Source of the DNA: Nocardioides sp. Root1257
GTDB lineage: Bacteria; Actinomycetota; Actinomycetes; Propionibacteriales; Nocardioidaceae
Assembly (NCBI RefSeq): GCF_001425175.1
Contig: NZ_LMDV01000009.1
Coordinates: forward strand, 248,001-312,000
Direction of reading: 5' to 3'
Length of the DNA: 64,000 nucleotides
The notes under the pieces were generated by a model that saw only the letters and a list, made by a program, of their open reading frames with translations, was not told the origin of the DNA and made no database searches. Made by a program: the position numbers and the translations under genes. Below are positions 9,003-16,668 of this stretch, one piece after another (positions within the stretch are counted from its first letter, which is position 1; each line of letters begins with the position of its first letter).

Positions 9003-10832
9003 ATGACCGCCACCGAGGCTCCTATCACCCACCCCACCACCCACCAGGGCATCGTCGACTTCGTCAACGAGGTCGCCGAGCTCACCCAGCCCGACCGGAT
9101 CCAGTGGTGCACCGGCTCCGACGAGGAGTGGACCGAGCTCACCCAGACGCTGATGGCGACCGGGACGTTCACCCAGCTGAACCCGGCCATCAAGCCCAAC
9201 TCGTTCTACGCCGCGTCCGACCCGATCGACGTCGCCCGCGTGGAGGACCGCACCTACATCTGCTCCGTCGACGAGCACGACGCCGGCCCCACCAACAACT
9301 GGATGGCGCCGGACGAGATGAAGGAGCTCATGCGCGGCCTGTACGCCGGCTGCATGCGCGGACGCACCATGTACGTCATCCCGTTCGTGATGGGCCACCT
9401 CGAGGCCGAGAAGCCGATGTTCGGCATCGAGCTCACGGACTCGGCGTACGTCACCGCCTCGATGCGCGTGATGGCCCGGATGGGCAGCCACGTCCTGGAG
9501 CGGATGACCGAACTGGACGCCGAGTTCGTCCCCGCGATCCACTCGGTCGGCCACCCGCTCGCGCCCGGCGAGGCCGACGTCGCGTGGCCCTGCAACGACA
9601 CCAAGTACATCGTGCAGTTCCCCGAGGAGCGCGCGATCTGGTCCTTCGGCTCCGGGTACGGCGGCAACGCGCTGCTCGGCAAGAAGTGCTACGCGCTCCG
9701 CATCGCGTCGGTCATGGCCCGCGACGAGGGCTGGCTCGCCGAGCACATGCTGATCCTCAAGCTCACCTCGCCGCAGGGCGTCGTCAAGTACATCGCCGCG
9801 GCCTTCCCGAGCGCCTGCGGCAAGACCAACCTCGCGATGCTCAAGCCGACCATCCCGGGCTGGAAGGTCGAGTCCATCGGCGACGACATCGCCTGGATGC
9901 GGATCGGCGCCGACGGCCGCCTGTGGGCGGTCAACCCGGAGTACGGCTTCTTCGGCGTGGCTCCCGGCACCAACGAGCACACCAACCCGCACGCGATGGC
10001 CACCATCAACAAGGGCAACTCGGTCTTCACCAACGTCGCGCTCACCGAGGACGGCGACATCTGGTGGGAGGGTCTCGAGAACCCGCCGGCCAAGGCGACC
10101 TCGTGGAAGGGCGAGGAGTGGACCCCCGAGTCCGACTTCGACTCCAGCCACCCCAACAGCCGCTACTGCACCCCGATCAAGCAGTGCGACATCCTCGCGC
10201 CCGAGTTCGACGACCCGCGCGGTGTGCCGATCGACGCGATCCTCTTCGGCGGTCGCCGCAAGACCACGGTCCCGCTGGTCTTCGAGGCCCGCGACTGGAC
10301 GCACGGCACCTTCCTCGGCGCCACGCTCTCCTCCGAGACGACCGCCGCCGCGGTCGGCGCGGTCGGTGTGGTCCGGCGCGACCCGATGGCGATGCTGCCC
10401 TTCATCGGCTACAACGCCGGCGACTACTTCAGCCACTGGATCAACGTCGGCAAGGACAACGACGCCGCCAAGCTGCCGAAGATCTTCTACGTCAACTGGT
10501 TCCGCCGCGACGAGGACGGTGGCTTCCTGTGGCCCGGCTTCGGCGAGAACAGCCGCGTCCTCAAGTGGGTCGTCGAGCGCATCGAGGGCCAGGCCGCCGC
10601 GGTCGAGACGCCGATCGGCCACGTGCCGACCCCGGACTCGCTCGACACCGAGGGCCTCGACATGACCCGGGAGGCCCTCGAGGCCGCGCTCGCCGTCGAC
10701 GCCGACGAGTGGTCCGCGGAGCTGCCCCAGATCCAGGAGTGGTTCGAGAAGTTCGGCGACGACCTGCCGGCCGTGCTCTGGACCGAGCTCGACGGCCTCC
10801 GTGAACGGCTGGGCGCCCGGCCGGGGCGCTGA
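9003..10832 (+). CDS. pckG: Phosphoenolpyruvate carboxykinase (GTP)
   Basis: The enzyme converts oxaloacetate + GTP to PEP + GDP + CO2, the entry step of gluconeogenesis. The protein has 609 residues, normal for the GTP family. The GTP-family P-loop FPSACGKTN is near residue 268, including the reactive Cys of this class. The substrate-loop region [13 protein letters not shown] precedes it and the metal/nucleotide region [10 protein letters not shown] follows. The start ATG at 9003 follows GAGAGGGACGCAGC, and the residues after it are family-like. The stop is followed by a 16-bp terminator hairpin. Confidence 0.97.
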   Translation: MTATEAPITHPTTHQGIVDFVNEVAELTQPDRIQWCTGSDEEWTELTQTLMATGTFTQLNPAIKPNSFYAASDPIDVARVEDRTYICSVDEHDAGPTNNWMAPDEMKELMRGLYAGCMRGRTMYVIPFVMGHLEAEKPMFGIELTDSAYVTASMRVMARMGSHVLERMTELDAEFVPAIHSVGHPLAPGEADVAWPCNDTKYIVQFPEERAIWSFGSGYGGNALLGKKCYALRIASVMARDEGWLAEHMLILKLTSPQGVVKYIAAAFPSACGKTNLAMLKPTIPGWKVESIGDDIAWMRIGADGRLWAVNPEYGFFGVAPGTNEHTNPHAMATINKGNSVFTNVALTEDGDIWWEGLENPPAKATSWKGEEWTPESDFDSSHPNSRYCTPIKQCDILAPEFDDPRGVPIDAILFGGRRKTTVPLVFEARDWTHGTFLGATLSSETTAAAVGAVGVVRRDPMAMLPFIGYNAGDYFSHWINVGKDNDAAKLPKIFYVNWFRRDEDGGFLWPGFGENSRVLKWVVERIEGQAAAVETPIGHVPTPDSLDTEGLDMTREALEAALAVDADEWSAELPQIQEWFEKFGDDLPAVLWTELDGLRERLGARPGR

Positions 10833-10858
10833 CCCGCCGCTCCGCCGTACGACCACCT

Positions 10859-10893
10859 CACGAGGGCCCCGTCCGCTGGACGGGGCCCTCGTG
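10859..10893. terminator. pckG terminator hairpin
   Basis: A perfect 16-bp stem (CACGAGGGCCCCGTCC and its complement) closes a 3-nt GCT loop 26 nt after the pckG stop. Confidence 0.88.
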
Positions 10894-10955
10894 CTTGGGC
10901 CGCTGTGGGATCATCGGGCTCACGGGGACGGCAAGGGGGACTGGCAGGAGGGGAT

Positions 10956-11966
10956 GTGGGGACACCCGACGCTGAAGGGCGCGCGCTCTTCGGAACTGCG
11001 GGGACGCAGCTCTACGAAGAGATCCTGGCCTCCGGTGGTCTGGTCGCCGGGGAGCCGCGGATCGTCGTGGGGGGCGAGCTGCACGACGCCTTCGAGCAGC
11101 TCCGGGAGCTCGGGCTCGTCCACCTCGACCCGGAGAAGGACACCTGGGTGGCCGAGGACCCGTCCCTCGCGCACACCCGGGTCGTCGCGCCGCTGACCCA
11201 GCAGGGCGCCGAGCTCCTCCAGGAGTCGTTGCGCTGGACCGAGTCGTTCGCCACCCTCACCCAGGCTTGGCGCAAGGCGCCCGGCGCAGCCGAGGGCGGC
11301 CCGTTCCGCTACCTCCGCGGCGGGGCCGACATCGGGAACTACGTCCTGAGCGTGGCCGAGGACGCGGAGGACGAGGTGCTGACCGCGCAACCGCAGAGCG
11401 ACCACCGCGGGGAGTACACCGAGGACGCCACGCGGACCGAGCGCCGGCTGCTCGAGCGGGGCGTGCGGATCCTCACGCTGTACCAGCACAGCGCCCGACG
11501 CAGCACCGCAACGCGCGCCTACGTCGCCGAGCTGAGCCCGATCGGTGCGGAGGTGCGCACCCAGGACGAGTTCTTCAACCGGATGATCGTCGTCGACCGC
11601 CGGGTCGCGATCATCCCGTCCACGCACGACATCGGGACCGCCTTGGCGGTCCAGGAGCCCACGATCGTCGGCTACCTGGCCGACGTCTTCATGCGCTCGT
11701 GGGAGCGGGCCCGACCGTTCACCAGCCAGGAGGCCTCGGTCGTCAAGCACATCGCCGACGAGCAGCGGGCGATGACGATGCGGATGCTCATCGAGGGCCA
11801 CTCCGACCCGGTCTCGGCCAAGCGGCTCGGGGTCAGCCCCCGCACGTACGCCGGGTACGTCGCCGACCTCAAGGACGAGTTCGACGCGGAGACCCGCTTC
11901 CAGCTCGGCTACTCGCTCGGCCGCCTCGGGGTGCAGGCCGAGGTCGACAGCCCGGAACAACCCTGA
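10956..11966 (+). CDS. HTH transcriptional regulator with TrmB/PLD-like middle domain and LuxR-like C-terminal HTH
   Basis: The protein has 336 residues. The GTG start at 10956 is chosen because AGGAGG lies 6 nt upstream; earlier in-frame starts sit in the pckG terminator region. Residues ~1-95 resemble a winged-helix half (LYEEILASGG, ELHDAFEQLRELGLV). Residues ~130-235 resemble the PLD-like effector domain of TrmB-type regulators (LLERGVRILTLYQHSARR, EFFNRMIVVDRRVAIIP). Residues ~275-315 form an HTH (DPVSAKRLGVSPRTYAGYVADL). It is convergent with the micropeptide gene at 12098-12217 across a terminator. The ligand is unknown. Regulation of the neighbour is inference from position and from operator-like repeats upstream of it. 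Confidence 0.8.
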   Translation: MGTPDAEGRALFGTAGTQLYEEILASGGLVAGEPRIVVGGELHDAFEQLRELGLVHLDPEKDTWVAEDPSLAHTRVVAPLTQQGAELLQESLRWTESFATLTQAWRKAPGAAEGGPFRYLRGGADIGNYVLSVAEDAEDEVLTAQPQSDHRGEYTEDATRTERRLLERGVRILTLYQHSARRSTATRAYVAELSPIGAEVRTQDEFFNRMIVVDRRVAIIPSTHDIGTALAVQEPTIVGYLADVFMRSWERARPFTSQEASVVKHIADEQRAMTMRMLIEGHSDPVSAKRLGVSPRTYAGYVADLKDEFDAETRFQLGYSLGRLGVQAEVDSPEQP

Positions 11967-11971
11967 CGACG

Positions 11972-12012
11972 TGATTGAGGGCAGTGGTCCGATGGACCAC
12001 TGCCCTCAATCA
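11972..12012. terminator. Bidirectional terminator between regulator and micropeptide gene
   Basis: A perfect 19-bp stem (TGATTGAGGGCAGTGGTCC and its complement) has a 3-nt GAT loop. It begins 6 nt past the regulator stop and lies downstream of the convergent micropeptide gene. Confidence 0.88.
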
Positions 12013-12097
12013 GTTGAGGCGAGCTCTGGGGGGAGAGCCTCGGAGCCAGCGACGGTGGGGGGTGTGTGCCGTCTCCCGCCTCAGGTTCTGGGTGCCG

Positions 12098-12217
12098 TCA
12101 GCGACGGACCGAAGTCGTCCAGTTGAGGTCGGCATGCGCCGGAGCGGAGATGCCGACGAGACCGATGCTGAGCGTCGCGGTGGCGACCACGACTGCGACC
12201 TTGCGCGCAAGCTTCAT
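12098..12217 (-). CDS. Secreted micropeptide precursor, 39 residues
   Basis: This is a short frame starting ATG AAG CTT at 12217 and stopping at TGA (12100-12098). The upstream reverse-strand sequence GAGGGTGAACGTT provides a Shine-Dalgarno at normal spacing. The product is almost entirely a signal peptide: n-region MKLARK, core VAVVVATATLSIGLVGIS, then an AHA signal-peptidase I site after APAHA. Cleavage would release DLNWTTSVRR, 10 residues. Strong hairpins lie on both sides and the upstream DNA is AT-rich for this genome. I do not recognise a named family. A signalling peptide is inference; a cryptic short frame cannot be excluded without homologues. Confidence 0.7.
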   Translation of the reverse strand: MKLARKVAVVVATATLSIGLVGISAPAHADLNWTTSVRR

Positions 12218-12232
12218 AACGTTCACCCTCTG

Positions 12233-12269
12233 ACTTGTCGGACCCCACGGTTGGCCCGTTACGACAAGT
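12233..12269 (-). promoter_or_regulatory. Inverted repeat upstream of the micropeptide gene
   Basis: ACTTGTCG at 12233-12240 and CGACAAGT at 12262-12269 are perfect 8-bp inverted halves separated by 21 bp. The inner half is 16 bp upstream of the micropeptide start, within its probable 5' leader. It could be an operator or a leader stem. Confidence 0.45.
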
Positions 12270-12309
12270 GTGAGCGATGGAAGAGCGGCCTCTCACCCAA
12301 ATTGTGCCT

Positions 12310-12353
12310 CAGATATCTGCATTGCAACATCCTGCAATCTGCAACGAAATGCA
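12310..12353 (-). promoter_or_regulatory. Candidate promoter and TGCAA-repeat cluster for the micropeptide gene
   Basis: On the reverse strand TTGCAG (12337-12332), a 16-nt spacer and TATCTG (12315-12310) make a plausible sigma-70-type promoter. On the forward strand TGCAA occurs at 12323, 12333 and 12340, with TGCA at 12350. This gives spacings of 10, 7 and 10 bp. A 10-bp palindrome CAGATATCTG covers 12310-12319. Repeats overlapping the -35 suggest protein binding; the binder is unknown. Confidence 0.45.
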
Positions 12354-12378
12354 CCCGACTCTACGCCTGAAATCGGCT

Positions 12379-12412
12379 CCGGCCCCCGACACGCGCAGCG
12401 TGTGGGGGCCGG
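12379..12412 (-). terminator. tRNA-Ser(GCT) terminator hairpin
   Basis: CCGGCCCCC-G-ACACGC pairs with GCGTGTGGGGGCCGG around a 3-nt loop, with one bulged G: 15 bp in all. It lies 6 nt past the CCA end of the reverse-strand tRNA-Ser. Confidence 0.8.
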
Positions 12413-12417
12413 ATCAC

Positions 12418-12511
12418 TGGCGGAGGCGGAGGGATTTGAACCCTCGATGGGGTTGTAGCCCCAAACCCGCTTAGCAGGCGGGCGCCATAGACCGGACTAG
12501 GCGACGCCTCC
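12418..12511 (-). tRNA. tRNA-Ser (anticodon GCT), CCA encoded
   Basis: A reverse-strand class II tRNA. The acceptor is GGAGGCG/CGCCTCC, the anticodon loop CTGCTAA gives GCT, and the long variable arm and GGTTCAAAT T loop are present. The discriminator is G, followed by an encoded CCA. It reads AGC/AGU. Confidence 0.95.
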
Positions 12512-12576
12512 CGACAGCCAGGACAGGCTACAAGCACGCGACGGCGGGTGCCGAATCAGGGCCCACCACGCGCGCG

Positions 12577-13047
12577 TCAGGTCAGCGGCCGCAGGCCCTG
12601 ACCCCGGCGGAGGTGACCCTGGAGGTCCCGCACGAACTGCTCGCGGTCCACGTCGAGCAGGGTGACCGGGATGGTGGTCTCGCGCGCGTCCGTGAGCCTG
12701 AGGACGACGACCGGCAGCCCCTGGGGCGTCGCGGTGACGGCCTCGAGCACCTCCCGCCAGGCGGCGGCGTGCACCCCGGCGCCGCGCACCATCCGCACCT
12801 GGTAGCCCGTGGTGTCCATCCGGACCACCGGGACCCGCCGGGTCACCAGGTGCCCGGCGACGAACACGGCAGCGACCCCGGCCAGGGCACCGGCGACCAG
12901 CACGAGGACCGACAGGCCCGCCAGCGCGACGACCAGCGTCAGCACCGCCAGCAGCACCGCCACCACGACCAGCAGACCGCCGACGATGCGGGCGGACACT
13001 GCCGGCGCGAACCGGTACTCGGAGACGTCGGGAGGCACTGCTGGCAT
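12577..13047 (-). CDS. Small two-TM membrane protein of unknown function
   Basis: The 156-residue protein starts at ATG 13047. Residues ~18-60 form two adjacent hydrophobic helices (VGGLLVVVAVLLAVLTLVVALAG, then VLVLVAGALAGVAAVFVAG). A soluble C-terminal domain of ~90 residues follows, with the region REVLEAVTATPQGLPVVVLRL, which looks like a PH-like small domain. It is divergent from the gene at 13157. The Shine-Dalgarno is weak, so the start is uncertain. Function unknown. Confidence 0.65.
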   Translation of the reverse strand: MPAVPPDVSEYRFAPAVSARIVGGLLVVVAVLLAVLTLVVALAGLSVLVLVAGALAGVAAVFVAGHLVTRRVPVVRMDTTGYQVRMVRGAGVHAAAWREVLEAVTATPQGLPVVVLRLTDARETTIPVTLLDVDREQFVRDLQGHLRRGQGLRPLT

Positions 13048-13156
13048 GCACTGATTGAACAAGACATCGGATTGGTGGCCCACAGCGGGTTGTCGCGAGC
13101 CCGATGCCGGGCGACACTCGAAGTCCCCCACTCCTCCGGGCCCCCGGGAGGCTGCC

Positions 13157-13540
13157 ATGACCGTCACCGACACCGGGTTGCCGGCCGCGATGCAGAGCCT
13201 GGGCCTGGCCGCCGAGGCGTACGGCGCGCCGGGGGTCTCCGTCGGCCAGTGGCGCTGGCGCGTCCGGCAGCAGTTGGCCACCGTCCGCGACGCGCTCGTC
13301 GCCGAGGCCGGCAACGGTGCCGACGGGTGGACCGTCGCCCGTCAGGGCGGCATGCTGCGCGAGCGCAACGCCCTCCTCGCGCGGGTGGGGACGCTCGGGT
13401 CGCGGGTCCTGGAGCACCCGGACGCCGACGCGGTGCACCTCGACGTGCAGCGGCTGCTCGTCGACGTCGGCCACCACGCCCAACGTCTCCACGACCTCGC
13501 CTACGACGAGGTCGAGCTCGAGCTCGGCGGCTCCGAGTAG
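13157..13540 (+). CDS. Hypothetical helical protein
   Basis: The 127-residue protein starts at an ATG behind GGGAGGCTGCC. It is mostly alpha-helical by appearance (RNALLARVGTLGSRVLEHP, VQRLLVDVGHHAQRLHDLAYD), soluble and has no signal peptide. It contains paired His residues (VGHHAQRLHD) but no established metal motif. It is followed by the second tRNA-Ser. Function unknown. Confidence 0.65.
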   Translation: MTVTDTGLPAAMQSLGLAAEAYGAPGVSVGQWRWRVRQQLATVRDALVAEAGNGADGWTVARQGGMLRERNALLARVGTLGSRVLEHPDADAVHLDVQRLLVDVGHHAQRLHDLAYDEVELELGGSE

Positions 13541-13604
13541 GCACCGGGTCGCCCCGGGTCGCGCCCTACACTGCTCCCGTGCGTGGGCTCCGGCCCGCGC
13601 GCGA

Positions 13605-13689
13605 GGAGGGGTGCCGGAGCGGCCGATCGGAACCGCCTTGAAAGCGGTCGTAGGGAGACCTACCGCGGGTTCGAATCCCGCCCCCTCTG
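13605..13689 (+). tRNA. tRNA-Ser (anticodon TGA)
   Basis: A class II tRNA. The acceptor GGAGGGG pairs with CCCCTCT (one G-U pair). The anticodon loop CTTGAAA gives TGA, the variable arm (TAGGGAGACCTA) is long, and the T arm is GCGGG-TTCGAAT-CCCGC. The discriminator is G with no encoded CCA. Confidence 0.94.
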
Positions 13690-13698
13690 CTCAGCTGC

Positions 13699-13724
13699 CT
13701 CGGTCCGAGCTTGCGAGGACCGAG
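13699..13724 (+). terminator. Hairpin after tRNA-Ser(TGA)
   Basis: CTCGGTCC and GGACCGAG form an 8-bp stem around a 10-nt loop 10 nt after the tRNA. Flanking GCTGC/GCAGC can extend it with an internal loop. Confidence 0.6.
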
Positions 13725-13737
13725 ACCCAGCAGCAGA

Positions 13738-13790
13738 GGTTGAGGAGCCGCGCGACCGAGGAACGAGGTCGCGACCGGCGTCTCGAAACC
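13738..13790. repeat. Dispersed GGTTGAGGA...TCTCGAAACC repeat, copy A
   Basis: Flanks GGTTGAGGA and TCTCGAAACC bracket a hairpin, CGCGACC at 13751-13757 with GGTCGCG at 13767-13773. The same architecture recurs at 20612-20654 and 31643-31685 in this window. Confidence 0.6.
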
Positions 13791-13810
13791 CGTTCAGGGA
13801 CGCATACCCA

Positions 13811-14044
13811 TCAACCGAGCACGACCTCGACGAGGACGTCACCCTCCTGCACGACATCGCCCGGGGCGACCTTGATCGCGCGGACGGTGCCGGGGGCCTC
13901 GACGAGCACCGGGATCTCCATCTTCATCGACTCGAGCAGCACCACGGTGTCGCCGGCGGCGACCGGGTCGCCGGGCGAGACCGCGACCGACAGCACGTTG
14001 GCCACCATCTCCGCGACGATCTCGGTCACCTGTTCACGCGCCAT
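13811..14044 (-). CDS. Free-standing biotin/lipoyl-type carrier protein
   Basis: The 77-residue protein consists of a single biotinyl domain, with ESMKMEIP placing the modifiable Lys at residue 41. In acyl-CoA and acetyl-CoA carboxylases this swinging arm carries CO2. Here the carboxylase and transferase partners are not adjacent. The leucine-type carboxylase at 47.9-51.3 kb already has its own carrier domain (Lys587). The partner of this protein is therefore unknown. The ATG lies 61 bp beyond nothing but the copy A repeat and tRNA on its 3' side, and it is divergent from the gene at 14113. Confidence 0.85.
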   Translation of the reverse strand: MAREQVTEIVAEMVANVLSVAVSPGDPVAAGDTVVLLESMKMEIPVLVEAPGTVRAIKVAPGDVVQEGDVLVEVVLG

Positions 14045-14112
14045 GCTGCGAACCTAGCCGTTACCCGTACGTAGGCCGGTATCAGGGCGCCCGCACCCGG
14101 CTCCTCGGGAGC

Positions 14113-14754
14113 ATGACCACTCTCCGCATCCGCGTCGCGGTCGCCACCCTCGGAGGCGCGGACCTCCCGCAGCCCTACGTCTGCGAGGACCTGGACGCCG
14201 TGGTGCGCCTCGACGCCGACGTGTACGTCGGGTGCGGGGTCACCACCGGACGCCACCAGCAGGCCTGGTGGCGCAAGATGCGGGAGGCGGGGCTGGAGAC
14301 CTACCACCGCCACGACGACGCCCCGGTCTCCACCCGGCTCCCGGTCCTGCACCCGTGGACCGCCGCCATCCGCCTCGACCTCGCGCCGGCCACGCAGGTG
14401 CTCGGGCCGCAGTTCTCGGGACGGCGCCTCGAGCGGTGCCGCGGACGTGGCGTCACCAGCATCATCGCCGGCGAGCTCGGCGAGCGGCCGCCGGCGTACC
14501 ACCCCGAGCAGGTCGTCGTCGCCCACGTCGGCACGGTCGGCATCGTGGTCGTGCCGGCGCCCGGCGTCGAGGTCGTCCTGAGCGGCGAGCTGGGCGTTCC
14601 CACCACGGACCTGCACGGCGAGGTGCCGGTCTTCGCCGCCGACCTGGACCTGCGCCAGGTGTCGGTCAGAGCAGGGCGCGGGTCCGCCGAGGCTCCGGTC
14701 GCAGCGCCGTGGCCTCCTCGGCCCGTCGACCGCGACGTCCGCGTGGCCCGGTGA
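14113..14754 (+). CDS. Hypothetical protein
   Basis: The 213-residue soluble protein has no signal peptide. It has alternating hydrophobic stretches (RIRVAVATLGGADLP, VVVAHVGTVGIVVVPAPGVEVVLSGELGV) suggesting an alpha/beta or beta-sandwich fold. The sequence PYVCEDLDAVVRLDADVYVGCG has a regular beta-alpha look, and the N-terminal half is Trp/His-rich (QQAWWRKMREAGLETYHRH). The last ~30 codons overlap the end of the convergent membrane-protein gene by 89 bp, which is long for this window. The C-terminus or a shorter product is therefore open. Function unknown. Confidence 0.6.
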   Translation: MTTLRIRVAVATLGGADLPQPYVCEDLDAVVRLDADVYVGCGVTTGRHQQAWWRKMREAGLETYHRHDDAPVSTRLPVLHPWTAAIRLDLAPATQVLGPQFSGRRLERCRGRGVTSIIAGELGERPPAYHPEQVVVAHVGTVGIVVVPAPGVEVVLSGELGVPTTDLHGEVPVFAADLDLRQVSVRAGRGSAEAPVAAPWPPRPVDRDVRVAR

Positions 14755-15874
14755 ACGCCAGGTCGAGCCGGATCACCACGAACCCGATGACCAGGCCCAC
14801 GACCGCGCCGTAGGTCACCGCCAGGGCGCTCTCGGTGAGCGTCACCGTCGGGTTGACCAGCGCGTTGGCGACCGGGGTGGTGGCGGCGACGCCGAAGGCG
14901 CACACCCACCAGCCCTGACGGCGGCGGGCGCGCATGTGCACGCCCCAGGCGAGTGCGGGGATGCCGAGGACGGTCTCCAGCGGGCGCGGGAAGGCACCCA
15001 GGTTGTCGCGCGACCAGACGACGACGTCGAGCAGGCTGCTGACCAGGCCGGGGGTGCCGTAGCGCCGCAGCAGCTCGGCGTACGCGAGCGTCAGGGCCAG
15101 CACGCCGGTGCCGATCAGCACGATCACGATGCCGCGCCGGCCGAGGCCGTGGAGGCCCGCGCCGAGGCGGTAGACGAGCGCGAACACGCCGAGCAGCGCC
15201 AGCCCGAGGGTGACGTACTCGAAGCGGGCGACCTGGACGACCGGCTCGAAGCCGACCGTCGCGAGCGCACCCACGGACGCGATCACGACCGCGATGACGA
15301 CCTCGCGCACGGCCGAGACGAAGCGGACCGAGGGGACGGTCGCCATGACGGCGAAGACCGCCGACACGACGCAGGTCAGCACGGCGGCCCCGGTTTGCAG
15401 CGCGTCGTCGTCGCTCAGGACGGCGACCAGGCCGAGCACCAGCGCCAGGCCTCCGGCGACGATCGGACGGCCGCCGGTGCGGACCGCCAGCGCCCAGGAG
15501 TACGTCGTCGCCACCGTGACCGCGCCCGCTCCGCAGGCCCAGCCCGGGCCGACGTCGAGCAGGCAGCCGACGAGCGCGACCAGGCCGGCCAGGGTGACGA
15601 CCGACCACAGGACGAACGGCCACCGCGACCGGACGAACCGCTCCCGGCGGGTGTGCGAGCGCTCCGCCCTGTCGACGCTCGCGGTGGCCGCGGGAGCAAT
15701 GGCCGGCGACTCCGCCGGGGTCTCGACCGGGGTCGCGGGCGGCGGTGCGGTGACCTTCGGCGGCTTCGGGGCCTTGGGGGCCTTCGCGGCCTTGGGCGGC
15801 TTCGGCGGCTTCGCGGTCCGGCGCTGCCGCCGCGACGCCGGCTCGGCGCGACGACGGGGGGCGGACCTGGACAC
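14666..15874 (-). CDS. Polytopic membrane protein with Lys/Pro/Ala-rich cytoplasmic tail
   Basis: The 402-residue protein starts at GTG 15874 (VSRSAP). No Shine-Dalgarno precedes it; TAACCT a few bases upstream could be a -10 giving a leaderless mRNA. Residues ~20-45 are a PPKxPK-type low-complexity tail and residues ~95 onward contain about ten hydrophobic helices. No transporter signature is recognised. It follows the nitrilase by 11 bp on the same strand, so it may share its transcript. Function unknown. Confidence 0.7.
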   Translation of the reverse strand: MSRSAPRRRAEPASRRQRRTAKPPKPPKAAKAPKAPKPPKVTAPPPATPVETPAESPAIAPAATASVDRAERSHTRRERFVRSRWPFVLWSVVTLAGLVALVGCLLDVGPGWACGAGAVTVATTYSWALAVRTGGRPIVAGGLALVLGLVAVLSDDDALQTGAAVLTCVVSAVFAVMATVPSVRFVSAVREVVIAVVIASVGALATVGFEPVVQVARFEYVTLGLALLGVFALVYRLGAGLHGLGRRGIVIVLIGTGVLALTLAYAELLRRYGTPGLVSSLLDVVVWSRDNLGAFPRPLETVLGIPALAWGVHMRARRRQGWWVCAFGVAATTPVANALVNPTVTLTESALAVTYGAVVGLVIGFVVIRLDLAFTGPRGRRGRRAEEATALRPEPRRTRALL

Positions 15875-15885
15875 GGGGAGGAAGG

Positions 15886-16650
15886 TTACAGACGCCGGTT
15901 GGCCAGGGAGGGGTTGGTCCTGCGGGCCCGCTCCAGGACCGTGTGCTCCAGCACAGCGGTGAGGACCTCGGGACCCTCGCCGCCCTCTGCCAGCACCTCG
16001 CCGAGCGGGTCGACCACGAGCGAGTGCCCGGTGTAGCGCGGGCCTGGCTGACCGACGGCCACCACGAACGCGGTGTTCTCGATCGCCCGGGCTCGCACCA
16101 GCGTGCGCCAGTGGTCGACCTTGTGCGGGCCGGCGACCCAGGCCGCCGGGATCACCAGCACCTCGGCGCCGGCGTCGACGAGCGAGCGCGCCAGCTCGGG
16201 GAAGCGCAGGTCGTAGCAGGTCATCAGCCCGACCCCGAAGCCCTCGAGGTCGAACACCACGGGCTCGAGGGGCCCCGCGGAGAGCCGGTCGGACTCGCGG
16301 TAGCCGAAGGAGTCGTAGAGGTGGATCTTCCGGTACGCCGCCTCCGCGGCGCCGCGCGCGACCAGGGTGTTGAACGGCCGGTCGGCGTCCTCGCCGGGCT
16401 CGAACATCCCGGCGACGACGGTGGCACCGCGCTCGGTCGCCACCCGGGCGACCTCGGTCGCGAACGGGCCGTCCAGCACCTCGGCGTACGCGCTCACGTC
16501 GGAGCCGGCCTCGCCGAAGTCGCGGGCGAAGGCCTCCGGGAAGACCACGAGGTCGGCGTCCTGCGGGGCGAGCTCGTCGAGCAGGCCCCGGTTCGCCTCC
16601 GGCTCGAGACCGGAGGCGTGCTGGACGAGGGCGACGCGGAGCTGGGCCAC
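15886..16650 (-). CDS. Carbon-nitrogen hydrolase (nitrilase superfamily amidase)
   Basis: The 254-residue cytoplasmic amidase has the catalytic triad visible as Glu39 (VVFPEAF), Lys108 (AYRKIHLYD) and Cys145 (LMTCYDLRFPEL). The domain is complete with no fusions, like the omega-amidase and deaminated-glutathione amidase branch. The exact amide substrate cannot be read from sequence. The start is GTG 16650, only 18 bp from the divergent mobA ATG, leaving no room for a Shine-Dalgarno leader in either direction unless the promoters lie inside the neighbour gene. Confidence 0.92.
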   Translation of the reverse strand: MAQLRVALVQHASGLEPEANRGLLDELAPQDADLVVFPEAFARDFGEAGSDVSAYAEVLDGPFATEVARVATERGATVVAGMFEPGEDADRPFNTLVARGAAEAAYRKIHLYDSFGYRESDRLSAGPLEPVVFDLEGFGVGLMTCYDLRFPELARSLVDAGAEVLVIPAAWVAGPHKVDHWRTLVRARAIENTAFVVAVGQPGPRYTGHSLVVDPLGEVLAEGGEGPEVLTAVLEHTVLERARRTNPSLANRRL

Positions 16651-16668
16651 GGTGCGAGACTGCCACAC

